NCBI GenBank assembly: GCA_964604565.1 | Contig: CAZRZN010000002.1 | Location: 4,821 to 68,820, forward strand | Length of the DNA stretch: 64,000 nucleotides | From: CAZRZN01 sp964604565 | GTDB taxonomy: Bacteria; Pseudomonadota; Alphaproteobacteria; Rhodobacterales; Rhodobacteraceae | Direction: 5' to 3' | In this document: one piece after another, positions 9,508 to 18,681 of the stretch | How positions within the stretch are numbered: position 1 is the stretch's first letter | Layout of the letters: each line of letters begins with the position of its first letter | The notes under the pieces: model-generated | Seen by the model: the letters and a program-made list of their open reading frames with translations, nothing else | What the model was told of the DNA's origin: nothing | The model's database searches: none | Translations under genes and position numbers: made by a program

Positions 9508-9799
9508 GATAGGATCCCTTCTTGAAAAGATAAAAATCAACCTCGGATCATGTTGGGTCAGAAGTGGCTGTTCCGTCAACGCGGGAAAACCCGACCCCGT
9601 CGCGCCAAAGGGTTTGGTTGCTCCGATAATCGGGCCGTTTCGCGGAATGCGGGGTATCGGGCTGGTGCCTGCCACGTGGTTTCGGGCCGCCCCCATCTGG
9701 AATGCGCGGTCAATATCTTCGAGGGGCCGTTTATCCGGGTGACGGCAACGTGCGATGGTCATGGTGGAAGGCGGTCCGCCACATTGGGAGGCGTTCCTT

Positions 9800-10528
9800 T
9801 TACAGGACGCGCGAGAGAAAGGCGCGGGTACGCTCCTGTTGGGGATGAACAAAGACCTGTTCGGGCCTGCCGGATTCGAGGATGCGGCCCGCGTGAAGAA
9901 AACAGACCGTATCGGCCAGTTCCCGGGCAAAACCCATCTCATGCGTGGCGAGCACCATGGTCATGCCCTCGGCGCGCAGCTGGCGCAGAACGTCCAGCAC
10001 CTCGCCCACCAGTTCCGGATCCAGCGCCGACGTGATCTCGTCGAACAACATGATCTGGGGCTGCATCGCCAGGGCCCGGATGATGGCGACGCGCTGCTGC
10101 TGTCCGCCCGAGAGCTGGTCGGGGTAGTGATGCATACGGTCGGCAAGGCCGAAGCGCGCGAAAAGGGTGGTGACGCGCGGCTCCATCTCCTCGCGGCTTT
10201 GACGGTGGATGCGGCGCGGCGCAAGCATGGCGTTTTCCAGCGCGCTCATATGCGGAAAGAGGTTGTAGCTTTGAAATACGGTGCCGATGCGCTGGCGCAC
10301 CCGCTGCGGGTCGTAGCCCGGTTCCGATATGTCGATGCCATCCAGTTCGATCCGGCCATCGTCAATCGGTTCGAGCAGATTCATGCAGCGCAGGAGCGTG
10401 GATTTGCCCGAGCCGGATGCGCCGATGAGACAGATCATCTGGCCTGAGGTCACTGTCAGATCGATGCCACGGAGCACCGGATTGGTGCCAAAGCTCTTGT
10501 GGACGTCGGTGAGGATCAAGGTTGGCAT
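9800..10528 (-). CDS. Polar amino-acid-type ABC importer, ATP-binding subunit
   Basis: A 242-residue ABC ATPase of the GlnQ/HisP group: Walker [10 protein letters not shown] near 36-44, Q-loop [10 protein letters not shown], signature [16 protein letters not shown], Walker [15 protein letters not shown], and the H-loop [11 protein letters not shown] typical of polar amino acid importers. Start ATG is four bases after the permease stop, so they are one operon with the binding protein upstream. The exact substrate cannot be read from the ATPase. Confidence 0.92.
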   Translation of the reverse strand: MPTLILTDVHKSFGTNPVLRGIDLTVTSGQMICLIGASGSGKSTLLRCMNLLEPIDDGRIELDGIDISEPGYDPQRVRQRIGTVFQSYNLFPHMSALENAMLAPRRIHRQSREEMEPRVTTLFARFGLADRMHHYPDQLSGGQQQRVAIIRALAMQPQIMLFDEITSALDPELVGEVLDVLRQLRAEGMTMVLATHEMGFARELADTVCFLHAGRILESGRPEQVFVHPQQERTRAFLSRVL

Positions 10529-10531
10529 GGA

Positions 10532-11344
10532 TCAGCTGCGGGCCTGTCGTTGTCGGTTCATCAGGTGATCGGCGTAGCGCGTGGCGGGAATGGTGATGGC
10601 GAGAAAGATCAATGCTGCGCCCACATAGGGTGTGAAATTCGCAAGAAGAGACTTGTAGACGCCGGCCTGGCGGAAGATTTCAACCGGGCCGATGAAAGAC
10701 AAGAGCGCGACATCCTTTTGCAACGCGATGAAGAGATTCATGTTGGCCGGGACCACGCGGCGGATCGCCTGTGGCAGGATCACGAACCGCATGGTATCCG
10801 AGGACGACAGCCCTAGCGACAGCGCAGCCGCGCGCTGGCTGTCATGGATCGACTCGATGCCCGAGCGGATGACCTCTGCCACATAGGCGGCGTAGACGAG
10901 GATCAGCGCCAGCGATCCCCAGATGTAGGGCGAATTCCACGGCCGCGGCAGGCCGAGGCCCGGCACGCCGAAGCCGATGAGATAGATCACGAGGATCACC
11001 GGAAGGCCGCGAAAGATGTCGGTATAGAGGATCGCCAGAAGTTTGACCGGGTAGAGCGCTGGCGTGCGCAGGTCGCGGGCAATCGCCACCGCAAGACCGA
11101 GAGCGGCAATGAGTGGCGCGCACCATGCGAAGATGGCGATGTCCAGCAGGAAGGCGTTGAGCAGCCCGGGGAAGGTTCTTGCGAAGATCTCGGCATTGAA
11201 GAAACTGCGCTGGACCGCATCCCAGCCCGGCGCCATAGGCACCAGCACGATGATCGCCACAAGCACTGCCCCGGTTGATGAGGCGGCAATCAGGTTGGCG
11301 CGGCGGCGCTGGCGGGATTCGAATATCTGGCGGCGGCTGGGCAT
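10532..11344 (-). CDS. Polar amino-acid-type ABC importer, permease subunit
   Basis: A 270-residue integral membrane protein of the HisM/GlnP family with about five to six hydrophobic segments and the EAA-like loop (EVIRSGIESIHDSQRAAALS, then LPQAIRRVVPANMN) that docks on the ATPase. The ATG at 11342-11344 (MPSRRQIFESRQ) gives a normal family length; the frame is open far upstream but overlaps the binding-protein gene antiparallel to its coding sense. Lies 125 bases downstream of the binding protein; that spacer holds a dispersed repeat. Confidence 0.88.
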   Translation of the reverse strand: MPSRRQIFESRQRRRANLIAASSTGAVLVAIIVLVPMAPGWDAVQRSFFNAEIFARTFPGLLNAFLLDIAIFAWCAPLIAALGLAVAIARDLRTPALYPVKLLAILYTDIFRGLPVILVIYLIGFGVPGLGLPRPWNSPYIWGSLALILVYAAYVAEVIRSGIESIHDSQRAAALSLGLSSSDTMRFVILPQAIRRVVPANMNLFIALQKDVALLSFIGPVEIFRQAGVYKSLLANFTPYVGAALIFLAITIPATRYADHLMNRQRQARS

Positions 11345-11378
11345 GGGTCCTGCAGGTTTGCGGATGAGTGTCGGGGAA

Positions 11379-11435
11379 GGGGGCTCTGCCCCCGTCCCTG
11401 CGGGACTCCCCCGGAGTATTGGAAGAGAGAAGAAG
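11379..11435. repeat. Composite dispersed repeat, copy 1
   Basis: Hairpin GGGGGC-TCT-GCCCCC (11379-11393), a second hairpin GTCCC-TGC-GGGAC (11394-11406), then CCCCCGGAGTATT and a GAGAGAAGAAG tail ending at 11435. On the minus strand, which is the coding strand here, it reads tail first and hairpins last. It sits between the binding-protein and permease genes of the amino-acid importer. Related copies are at 16484, 23543, 42604 and 63175. Confidence 0.8.
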
Positions 11436-11469
11436 CCCAATGCCCGGGCTGTCTCACCCCGGTCCGGGT

Positions 11470-12285
11470 TTACTGGATGACGGGGACACCGGTGGCATCT
11501 TGAAGCCACATGGCCTCGATTTCGGCGAGGGTGCCGTTGTCTGTCAGCGTGCTCAGCGCAGCGTCGACGCAGGATTTCAAGGGGTTGCCCTCTTCCATCA
11601 GGAGACCGAATTGATCGGGGTTGGCGCTGCGCCCCGGGGGAAATTGTCCAAGGACAACACCATTTTCGAGCACCACGGCCGAGAGGTAGAGGGCCGTGGG
11701 CAGGTCGAACAAGGCAGCGTCGATCTGGCCCGCCTGCATGGCGGCCGTGACGTCCACGTTGTCGCCGTAGAGCATCGGGGATTTTTCGGGGGCGATCAAC
11801 TCCGACAGCATTGGCACAGCGGTGGTGTTGGCATCGGCACCCCAGAGGAGAGTCTTCAGGCTGGTCACGGTGGGCCGGGCGCCGGCATCGACAACCGGTT
11901 GCGTGGTCAGAACGGCCATCGCCGAACTGTAATAGGGCAGCGAAAAATCGACCACCTGATCGCGCGCCTCGGTGATCGAGAATTGCTGCATGTTCACGTC
12001 GAAATTCTTGGCGCCGGGTTGGATCGACTGATCGAAGGACGTGCGCACCCAGGTCACCTGATCGGCGGCAAACCCCATCTCCGCGGCGACGGCGTAAGCG
12101 ACGGCCGCTTCGAAGCCTTTGCCGCTTTCTGGGGAATCGTCCAGGACCCACGGATAATATGCCGGATTGCCGGTTGCGATGGTCAGTGTCCCCTCGGTCA
12201 GCGTCTTTCCCGCAGCACAGTCAGTCTGGGCGACTGCCGCGCCGGCGAGCGCGCAGGCCAGCGCGGTGGTGGTCAGCATTTTCAT
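11470..12285 (-). CDS. Polar amino-acid-type ABC importer, periplasmic substrate-binding protein
   Basis: A 271-residue SBP_bac_3 family protein: signal peptide (MKMLTTTALACALAGAAVAQ), then LTEGTLTIATGNPAYYPWVLD and GFEAAVAYAVAAEMGF, the early landmarks of this family, and NFDVNMQQFSITEARDQVVD, the typical second-lobe entry. Mature Cys residues could form one disulphide. It is the first gene of the importer operon. Substrate is not identifiable, though an amino acid or related small molecule is expected. Confidence 0.9.
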   Translation of the reverse strand: MKMLTTTALACALAGAAVAQTDCAAGKTLTEGTLTIATGNPAYYPWVLDDSPESGKGFEAAVAYAVAAEMGFAADQVTWVRTSFDQSIQPGAKNFDVNMQQFSITEARDQVVDFSLPYYSSAMAVLTTQPVVDAGARPTVTSLKTLLWGADANTTAVPMLSELIAPEKSPMLYGDNVDVTAAMQAGQIDAALFDLPTALYLSAVVLENGVVLGQFPPGRSANPDQFGLLMEEGNPLKSCVDAALSTLTDNGTLAEIEAMWLQDATGVPVIQ

Positions 12286-12583
12286 CGGACATTCCTTGTC
12301 GGTTGAAGCTTGTCCGCAGCTTTGCGCCGGGCGCCGGACTTGTCAATTTGGCCAGTGCGACGGGCTGCGGTTTCCATCCGCGACCCCAGGGTGCGTGGCT
12401 GTCAGCAGCACGGTTCGGCGGTGGATGGGGATTGTTCTGGCAGGTCGGCGTTTGAGAGGAATGCGGCCGCGCGGCAAGGAGGTGACGAACCGGCAGATCC
12501 TGTGTGCTCCACGTGACTGAATATCGTCTGACCGGCCCATCTGTCGGGGCTTTTGGCCCAGGATGCGGGGGCGCCTTGAGCTG

Positions 12584-13546
12584 TCAGCCCGGTTTGTAGA
12601 TCCGATGCGATTCGGGATCCTCAATTGAGACGGCAAGGTCTGCGAGGTCGTCCCAAAGCGCCGCTGATGGCCGCATGCGCGCCCAGTCCAGAGCCTGGGC
12701 GACGTGATCCGGGGTCGAAGCGCCAAGAATGGTTGAGGTGATGCGCGGATCGCGCAGCGAGAATTGCAGGGCTGCGACGCCGGTGGGAACGCCGTGGCGG
12801 GCGCAGATCTCCTCGATGCGGCGCACCGGAGCCAAGTCGGCGTCGGTTGCCGGCTGATAGGTGATGCGCGGCATCCGGGCGCTGCCCTTGGCCAGAACGC
12901 CGCCGGCGAAGGGTGCGGCGTTCAGAATGGCGATTTCCTGATCGCAGGCATAGTCGAAGATTGCCTCGGCTGAGCGGTTCAGCAGGGTAAACCTGTTATG
13001 GTTTATCACCGCATCAAAGGGGTTGGCCCGCAGGATCGGCTCCATGATGTCGATCCGGCCCATTGCAAGACCAACCGCCCGCGCCAGCCCCTCCTCCTTG
13101 AGTTTGAAGAGTTCGTCCAAAGCGCCACCGCTGCGGGTGATCTCATCCAGATCGCGAGCATGTTCGGGGTCGTGCAGATGCAACAGCGGGATCTGGTCGA
13201 GGTTCAACGCGGTCAGGCTTTCTTCCAGAGACTGGCGCACGCGGCTGGCGTCGAAACGACCGGTCTCCATGTCGCGGTCAAGCTTGGTAGAGAGAACGAA
13301 CCCGTCCGGCAGGCCGCCGCGTTCGCGGATCACCGCGCCGATGCGCGCCTCTGACCGTCCGAAGCCATAGTTGCGGGCGGTATCGAGGACGTTCACCGGC
13401 CCGTCGAAAATCGCGTGCACTGTGGCACGTGCGCGTTCCTCATCGACGGTGTAGCCGTAGGTGTCTGGCATATCGCCGAGGGCAGACGCGCCGAAGGAAA
13501 GCTCGGTGACCTCGAGACCGGTTTTCCCAAGGGCGAAGAGGGGCAT
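12584..13546 (-). CDS. Aldo/keto reductase, D-threo-aldose 1-dehydrogenase-like
   Basis: A 320-residue AKR barrel. Visible catalytic elements are Asp and Tyr in DTARNYGFGRSEARIG, Lys in LSTKLDRD, and His in LLHLHDPEH. The N-terminal ELSFGASALG and C-terminal AALQFSLRDPRITSTILGAS are typical of the D-threo-aldose (L-fucose/D-arabinose-type) dehydrogenase subgroup, which oxidises sugars with NAD(P). The gene stands alone on the minus strand between the importer and a chemotaxis gene, so the true substrate is uncertain. Confidence 0.85.
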   Translation of the reverse strand: MPLFALGKTGLEVTELSFGASALGDMPDTYGYTVDEERARATVHAIFDGPVNVLDTARNYGFGRSEARIGAVIRERGGLPDGFVLSTKLDRDMETGRFDASRVRQSLEESLTALNLDQIPLLHLHDPEHARDLDEITRSGGALDELFKLKEEGLARAVGLAMGRIDIMEPILRANPFDAVINHNRFTLLNRSAEAIFDYACDQEIAILNAAPFAGGVLAKGSARMPRITYQPATDADLAPVRRIEEICARHGVPTGVAALQFSLRDPRITSTILGASTPDHVAQALDWARMRPSAALWDDLADLAVSIEDPESHRIYKPG

Positions 13547-14066
13547 GGTGTGTCTCCTTCGGTGGGGCCGTCAGGAGGGGTTCCGGTGCGGCCCGCGTGG
13601 TGACACCCTGTGCCATTTCGAAGGGGTCAGACAAGGGCCGTTCCTTCACTGGATGGGCCAAGTGTCTGCTGCCTGCAGTTTTGGGCCATCCTGACGGGGT
13701 GGTGTCTCCGGTTGTCTTTCTGCGGTGTAGGGATCTTGCCGGAGCAGGCCAAGCCATGGGGCGTCGTCGGAAGTGGCGCGGTCAATGGTAGCTTTCCCGT
13801 TGGCAGGTATACGGTGCGTTGGGATGGCGGGGACTTCGTCCCCTTGGGCCTGCGGTCTCAAGCTTGGAGCATTTCGAGAGAAAAGATGAAGGACGCACAT
13901 TTTGGGCATATCTTCGGGGTGCCGGGACCATGCGGCGCGGCCTGTGCGGGACCGGTAACGGGGTGCATCTTTGAAAGATCGTCAGGCCTGGCCCCCGCGG
14001 ACGAACATCTGACCGGACGAAACCTTGGGGGCCGGGGTGATGAATTGGGCAGGGATCAGACCGATT
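13547..14066. other. Gene-free 520-base region
   Basis: No convincing gene. A short perfect hairpin GGGGAC-TTC-GTCCCC lies near 13830-13845 but has no T-tract on either strand. Open frames here lack ribosome sites and similarity to known families. Confidence 0.4.
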
Positions 14067-15524
14067 TCAGGCCACGTATCTGTGGTCGGGTGCGCGTCGG
14101 GACCAGTCTTGCGCTCCGCCTTTCGGGGATTTTTCAAGCTTCAATCCGGCGAGGATGCTTTCGACCTCGGCCGCGTTCTGTCGCATGATCGTCGCGGCAG
14201 CCGTCGTTTCCTCGACCATGGCAGCATTCTGCTGTGTAACGGTGTCCATCTGGCTGACGGCAGAGTTTACCTCGGTCAGAGCGGTCGATTGTTCACTGGA
14301 CGCAGCTGCGATCGCGGACGAAAGGCTGGCAACCTTTTCGAAGCTGGCCACGATAGCCTGAAGGGTTCGGCCAGCAGTGTCGATAAGGTCCACACCGCTC
14401 GCCACTTCGCGTGAGCTGTTCGATACGAGATCGGTGATCTGGCGCGCGGCGTCCGATGCGTTGCCCGCCAAGACCCGGACCTCTTCCGCGACGACGGCGA
14501 AACCGCGCCCGGCACTGCCGGCCCGCGCAGCCTCAACCCCGGCATTCAGAGCCAGGAGATTGGTCTGAAAGGCGATATCGTCGATCAGTCCGATGATCCG
14601 CGTGATCTGATCCGATGCATTCTGGATCCGGGACATGGCGCCAGAGGCCTCTTCGACCGTGCGGGCCCCTTCCATCGCGGTCTGCGCCGCCGCACCGGCC
14701 ACGGTATTGGCCTCTGAGGTGTTCTTCGCGGAACTGGCCACATTTTCGGTCAACTCATGCACGGCGGCGGCCGTTTCCTCGAGCGAGGCCGCCTGATTGG
14801 CGGTTCGGTGTGACAGGTCACCTGCGGCAGATGACACTTCTTCGATGATCCGGGTCAGTTGCTCCGTGGTGGAGGCGACAGCCCCCATGGTTTCGCGGAG
14901 GCTTTCGGTGGCGCCGTTCAGCTTTTCCCGGACTGCGTCGTAGCGGATCGGATAGTCGCTTTCCTCGGGCCCGGGGATCACGTGGGTCAGATCCCCCTCT
15001 GCCAGTTTGTCGATAGCAGTGTTCAGATGCGTGAATGCAAGCGATTGCTCTTCGGCCTGTATGCGGAAGAAGATCGCGACGACGCGTTCGATATCGAATG
15101 CGAAAGTCCGTGTCAGCACGCCCAGCATGGCACCCAGTTTGCTCCGTTGCCAGCGCGAGACCTTTTTTACCAAGGCGGCAATCATGTCAGATGTCGACAA
15201 GGTATAGGCTGCCATGTAGATATCGAGCGGCAGATTTATCCGGGCATGGGTGCGACCGATCCGATCGACAGAGGCAAGGTAGTCTTCGTTGAAATCGGCA
15301 TCCAGCAGACGCGCCCAATGTTTCTTTTGCGCATTGCGGGCCGAGTCCATCCTTTCGGGGCCATCAAAGAAACTGGCCGCCTCGGCATTGCTCTTGGCGC
15401 GCGTATAGAAGTCCGACAACACGTTATCCAGTTCCGGTTTCAGAAGTTGACCCACCTCGCGCAGAAGTGCTGCGTTGTTCCCGTCCAATTCGAAATCCAC
15501 GAGCTTTTTCTTCAGGTCATTCAT
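14067..15524 (-). CDS. Soluble globin-coupled methyl-accepting chemotaxis protein (HemAT-like)
   Basis: A 485-residue cytoplasmic transducer with no membrane segment. Residues about 1-155 are a protoglobin-type sensor; His93 in [13 protein letters not shown] sits at the expected proximal haem-ligand position, followed by IYMAAY. A HAMP-like linker (160-215) leads to the MCP signalling domain, with the highly conserved hairpin tip at about 317-350 ([33 protein letters not shown]). Haem-bound oxygen or another gas would be the signal, with output through CheA/CheW encoded elsewhere. The Ala/Gln/Glu-rich helices hold candidate methylation sites. It is monocistronic. Confidence 0.88.
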   Translation of the reverse strand: MNDLKKKLVDFELDGNNAALLREVGQLLKPELDNVLSDFYTRAKSNAEAASFFDGPERMDSARNAQKKHWARLLDADFNEDYLASVDRIGRTHARINLPLDIYMAAYTLSTSDMIAALVKKVSRWQRSKLGAMLGVLTRTFAFDIERVVAIFFRIQAEEQSLAFTHLNTAIDKLAEGDLTHVIPGPEESDYPIRYDAVREKLNGATESLRETMGAVASTTEQLTRIIEEVSSAAGDLSHRTANQAASLEETAAAVHELTENVASSAKNTSEANTVAGAAAQTAMEGARTVEEASGAMSRIQNASDQITRIIGLIDDIAFQTNLLALNAGVEAARAGSAGRGFAVVAEEVRVLAGNASDAARQITDLVSNSSREVASGVDLIDTAGRTLQAIVASFEKVASLSSAIAAASSEQSTALTEVNSAVSQMDTVTQQNAAMVEETTAAATIMRQNAAEVESILAGLKLEKSPKGGAQDWSRRAPDHRYVA

Positions 15525-15740
15525 CTTGGCTGATCCCGTCTGTTCTCAAGATACGCGTTGATACGCACCGACGGAATAGAACCTATGCACTCTTAAGAAA
15601 TTGACTGCATCGGCCTGTTGCGGGGACAAGAGCGTCTATTATTTTAACGACGCAGCATGCAGCCGCATACCAGACGTCCCCTCTTCGTCCATCGGCCTGC
15701 ACCGTCGTCATCGGGCTGCTTGCGTGTGTCGGGGACCCGG

Positions 15741-16439
15741 CTACACCGACACTTTATGCAGCAATACCTCCCGGGGGGTGTCTGCCTTTGGCGCATCGTG
15801 GATCACCCTGCCGCGTTCGAGTGCCACGAAGTGATCGCCCAGGTCGTAGGCGAAGTCGAAGAACTGTTCGACCAGAACGATGGCCATGTCCCCCCTGTCA
15901 CGCAGATAGCGGATCACGTCGCCGATCTGGGTTATGATATTGGGCTGAATGCCTTCCGTGGGCTCATCCAGAAGCAACAGTTTCGGTTTCGCCACCAATG
16001 CGCGCGCGATGGCCAGTTGCTGCTGCTGCCCGCCCGAAAGATCGCCGCCGCGACGGCCAAGGAACTGCTTCAGGATCGGGAAAAGCTCGAATATCTCATC
16101 CGGAACGCTGCGGTCCTCACGCGGAAGGCAGGCATAGCCCGTCTCGAGATTCTCGCGCACCGTCATCAAGGGAAAGATGTCGCGCCCCTGCGGGACATAG
16201 CCCACACCGCGTCGTGCCAGGACATGCGACGGCGCGTTGCGGGCGACAGGGGTCTCTTCGAGATGCATCTCTCCACCGGACCGCGGATGGGTGCCTGAAA
16301 TGGCCTTGAGCAGGGAGGTCTTGCCCACGCCATTGGTGCCCATCAGGCAGGTGACCGCGCCAAGCCTCGCCTCCATGGAAATGTCGTGAAGGATCTGGCT
16401 GTGACCATAATGCAGGGTGAGATTGAACAGGGTCAGCAT
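15741..16439 (-). CDS. urtE: Urea ABC transporter ATP-binding subunit UrtE
   Basis: A 232-residue branched-chain-type ABC ATPase: Walker A GTNGVGKTS, VPQGRDIFPLMTVREN, signature LSGGQQQQLAIARAL, Walker B LLLLDEPTEGIQPNII, and the QFFDFAYDLGDHFVALERG end typical of UrtE. The ATG at 16437-16439 gives the family length; an open extension upstream has no homology. It is last in urtABCDE, separated from urtD by 128 bases that include a dispersed repeat. Confidence 0.95.
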   Translation of the reverse strand: MLTLFNLTLHYGHSQILHDISMEARLGAVTCLMGTNGVGKTSLLKAISGTHPRSGGEMHLEETPVARNAPSHVLARRGVGYVPQGRDIFPLMTVRENLETGYACLPREDRSVPDEIFELFPILKQFLGRRGGDLSGGQQQQLAIARALVAKPKLLLLDEPTEGIQPNIITQIGDVIRYLRDRGDMAIVLVEQFFDFAYDLGDHFVALERGRVIHDAPKADTPREVLLHKVSV

Positions 16440-16483
16440 TGGGGAAGGCTCTCGGTCCGGGCCGGAAGCGTCCCGGCAGGTTT

Positions 16484-16505
16484 GAGTATTTTCGGAGAGA
16501 AGAAG
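16484..16505. repeat. Composite dispersed repeat, copy 2 (tail with degenerate hairpin)
   Basis: GAGTATTTTCGGAGAGAAGAAG-type tail (16484-16505), 22 bases, between urtD and urtE. The adjoining 16457-16480 has a weak GC-rich inverted repeat (CCGG...CCGG) in the place where other copies carry their hairpins. Confidence 0.65.
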
Positions 16506-16567
16506 ACCGCCGTCGGACAAACGGTCCGGCGGGGGACGGGATCCTTCGGGCCGCGGCCGGTCATGAG

Positions 16568-17308
16568 CTAGCGTCCCAGATAAACATCGATCACCTGCGG
16601 GTCGCTGGTGACATGGTCGATGGAGCCCTCGGCGAGGACCGAACCCTCGTTCAGGACGGTCACCTTGCAGCCGAGCCGCCGGACGAATTCCATATCATGT
16701 TCCACGACGATCACGGCGCGGGTGCGGGCCGCCTCCACCAGCATCGCGGTGGTCTTTTCGCGCTCCGCCGGGGTCATGCCGGCGGCAGGTTCGTCCACCA
16801 GAAGGAGGCGCGGCTCCTGTGCCAGAAGCATCCCGATCTCGAGCCACTGTTTTTGCCCGTGGCTGAGTTCCCCCGCGAGACGGTCAAGGCTGTCGGACAA
16901 ACCGATCTGCTCGGCGATCTCTTCCACCTGTCGCGCGCCACTTGCGGTCTTTTTGGACAGAAGCACGTCAAGGGGCCCGCGCGGATTGCGCAAGGCCATG
17001 CCGAGGTTGTCGCGCACGGACTGCGCCTCGAATACGGTGGGTTTCTGGAATTTGCGGCCGATGCCTTCGCGGGCGATGGCGCTTTCGGACATGCCGAGTA
17101 GCGAGATATTCCGGTCGCCCCAGACGATTCGGCCCTCATCCGGTCTGGTCTTGCCGGTGATGATGTCCATGAAGGTGGTTTTCCCCGCGCCGTTGGGGCC
17201 GATGATGGCGCGCAACTCCGGTTCGCCGATCTGGAAGGCGAGGTTGTTTATTGCCTTGAACCCATCGAAGGACACCGACACACCGGACAGTTCGAGAAGT
17301 GTGCTCAT
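16568..17308 (-). CDS. urtD: Urea ABC transporter ATP-binding subunit UrtD
   Basis: A 246-residue ABC ATPase (MSTLLELSGVSVSFDGFKAI; Walker A GPNGAGKTT; RKFQKPTVFEAQSVRDNL; signature LSHGQKQWLEIGMLL; Walker B LLLVDEPAAGMT; VVEHDMEFVR). The LSHGQKQWLEIG signature is characteristic of UrtD. Start ATG 17306-17308 follows GAGGAAAT and overlaps the urtC stop by four bases, showing translational coupling. Confidence 0.96.
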   Translation of the reverse strand: MSTLLELSGVSVSFDGFKAINNLAFQIGEPELRAIIGPNGAGKTTFMDIITGKTRPDEGRIVWGDRNISLLGMSESAIAREGIGRKFQKPTVFEAQSVRDNLGMALRNPRGPLDVLLSKKTASGARQVEEIAEQIGLSDSLDRLAGELSHGQKQWLEIGMLLAQEPRLLLVDEPAAGMTPAEREKTTAMLVEAARTRAVIVVEHDMEFVRRLGCKVTVLNEGSVLAEGSIDHVTSDPQVIDVYLGR

Positions 17309-18468
17309 GATTTCCTCACCAGCTTGTCGAGCAGACCGGCCAGTCCCTGTGGCGCGAACAGGGTGACCGCGACGAAGGACAGGCCCAGCAGGACAAGCCA
17401 CCAGTCGGTCCATTGGATCGTGTAGAAACCCAAGTTGATGTCCGGCGCGCCACCGCCGGTGAACCAGCTGGAGAGCAGCGTGACGAAGACGGTGCCCATC
17501 ACCGCGCCGTAGAGCCGGCCACGCCCGCCGATGGCGACCCAGACGGCGAGGTAGATCGAGGCGATGGGCGCGATTTCCGCCGGGTTGATGATGCCTGCCT
17601 GCGGATAATAGAGCGCGCCCGCGATGCCCGCGACGATGGCGGTCAGGGTGAAGACGAAGAGTTTGTAGCTTTCGACATGGTAGCCGAGAAACCGCACCCG
17701 GGTCTCATCGTCGCGGATGGCGCGAACCACGGAGCCCATCTTGCCGGAGGTGACGAAGGCGAACAGCAGATATCCCAGCGCAAGCGCCAGCGCGGATATC
17801 CAGAAGAAGATGATCGAGACCTCGCTCTGCGGAGCGGATTCGAAACCGGGAATGTTTTGCAGCCCCGACAGGCCGTTGTTGCCGCGCAGCCCGCTGTCGT
17901 TCTGGAACAGGTAGAGCGACAGGGCCAGCGTCATGGCCTGTGTGAGGATCGACAGGTAGACGCCGGTGACACGGCTGCGGAAGGCGAGCCAACCGAAGAC
18001 CAGGGCCAAGAGGCCGGGCACCAGAACCACCATCAGCAGTTGCAGCGGCAGGGAATGTGCAAAGCTCCAGATCGGCGGGAATTCGGACGCGCCGACGACA
18101 CCGAAGATCTGGCTGGCGATGGCGTCAGAAACCTCCTGCGGGCTGGGCGGGATGACCTGACCGGCCAGGCTTTCGACCACGATGCCTTCGGTGCGGGCAT
18201 ACATCAGCCACATGCCGACGGCATATCCGCCGATGCCGAAAAAGGCGAAATGGCCCAGCGAAAGAATGCCGCAATAGCCCCAGACCACATCCATCGCGAT
18301 GGCCACCAGACAGAGGCAGAGCGTCTTGCCCAGCGTCTTGACGAAAGACGTCGAGAGGAAGCCGATACCCGTCGCTTCGGACAGCAGGGTTACTCCGAGG
18401 GTGAAGAGACCGAGCAGGGCGATGAACCAGAGTATTGAGGGGTTTTGTGCGAAAAAGCTGCGTCTCAT
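17305..18468 (-). CDS. urtC: Urea ABC transporter permease UrtC
   Basis: A 387-residue LivM-type membrane protein with eight or more hydrophobic segments, including DVVWGYCGILSLGHFAFFGIGGYA near the N terminus, FVTSGKMGSVVRAIRDDETR and YYPQAGIINPAEIAP, all typical of UrtC. It pairs with UrtB to form the urea channel. The 213 bases between it and urtB contain no recognisable gene; a proline-rich open frame there looks like chance. Confidence 0.95.
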   Translation of the reverse strand: MRRSFFAQNPSILWFIALLGLFTLGVTLLSEATGIGFLSTSFVKTLGKTLCLCLVAIAMDVVWGYCGILSLGHFAFFGIGGYAVGMWLMYARTEGIVVESLAGQVIPPSPQEVSDAIASQIFGVVGASEFPPIWSFAHSLPLQLLMVVLVPGLLALVFGWLAFRSRVTGVYLSILTQAMTLALSLYLFQNDSGLRGNNGLSGLQNIPGFESAPQSEVSIIFFWISALALALGYLLFAFVTSGKMGSVVRAIRDDETRVRFLGYHVESYKLFVFTLTAIVAGIAGALYYPQAGIINPAEIAPIASIYLAVWVAIGGRGRLYGAVMGTVFVTLLSSWFTGGGAPDINLGFYTIQWTDWWLVLLGLSFVAVTLFAPQGLAGLLDKLVRKS

Positions 18469-18681
18469 TCGGGATCTCCGTCTGGAGAAATTCGCGGTCG
18501 CGGGATTTTGCGCCCGGCAGTGGGCGCTGCGGTCTGTCTGACCTTGTCAGGCACGGACCCGCCGGGAGATCGTGCCGCGGGACCGGGTGCGGCGGTCGCG
18601 TTGTCGGGGCCGGTTGCCGGGTCTGGCAGGCTGCCGGGGACCAGAAATCCCGGTGGAACGGAAGCGAAGTGCATGCGCATG

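Noticed and set aside
13830..13845. A perfect short hairpin GGGGAC-TTC-GTCCCC
   Set aside because: No T-tract on either strand and no gene end close by, so no terminator call.
16457..16480. A second full hairpin in repeat copy 2
   Set aside because: Pairing is weak and imperfect; it was noted only as a degenerate form.
18469..18681. A proline-rich open frame between urtB and urtC
   Set aside because: No ribosome site and no family; GC-rich sequence often keeps all frames open.
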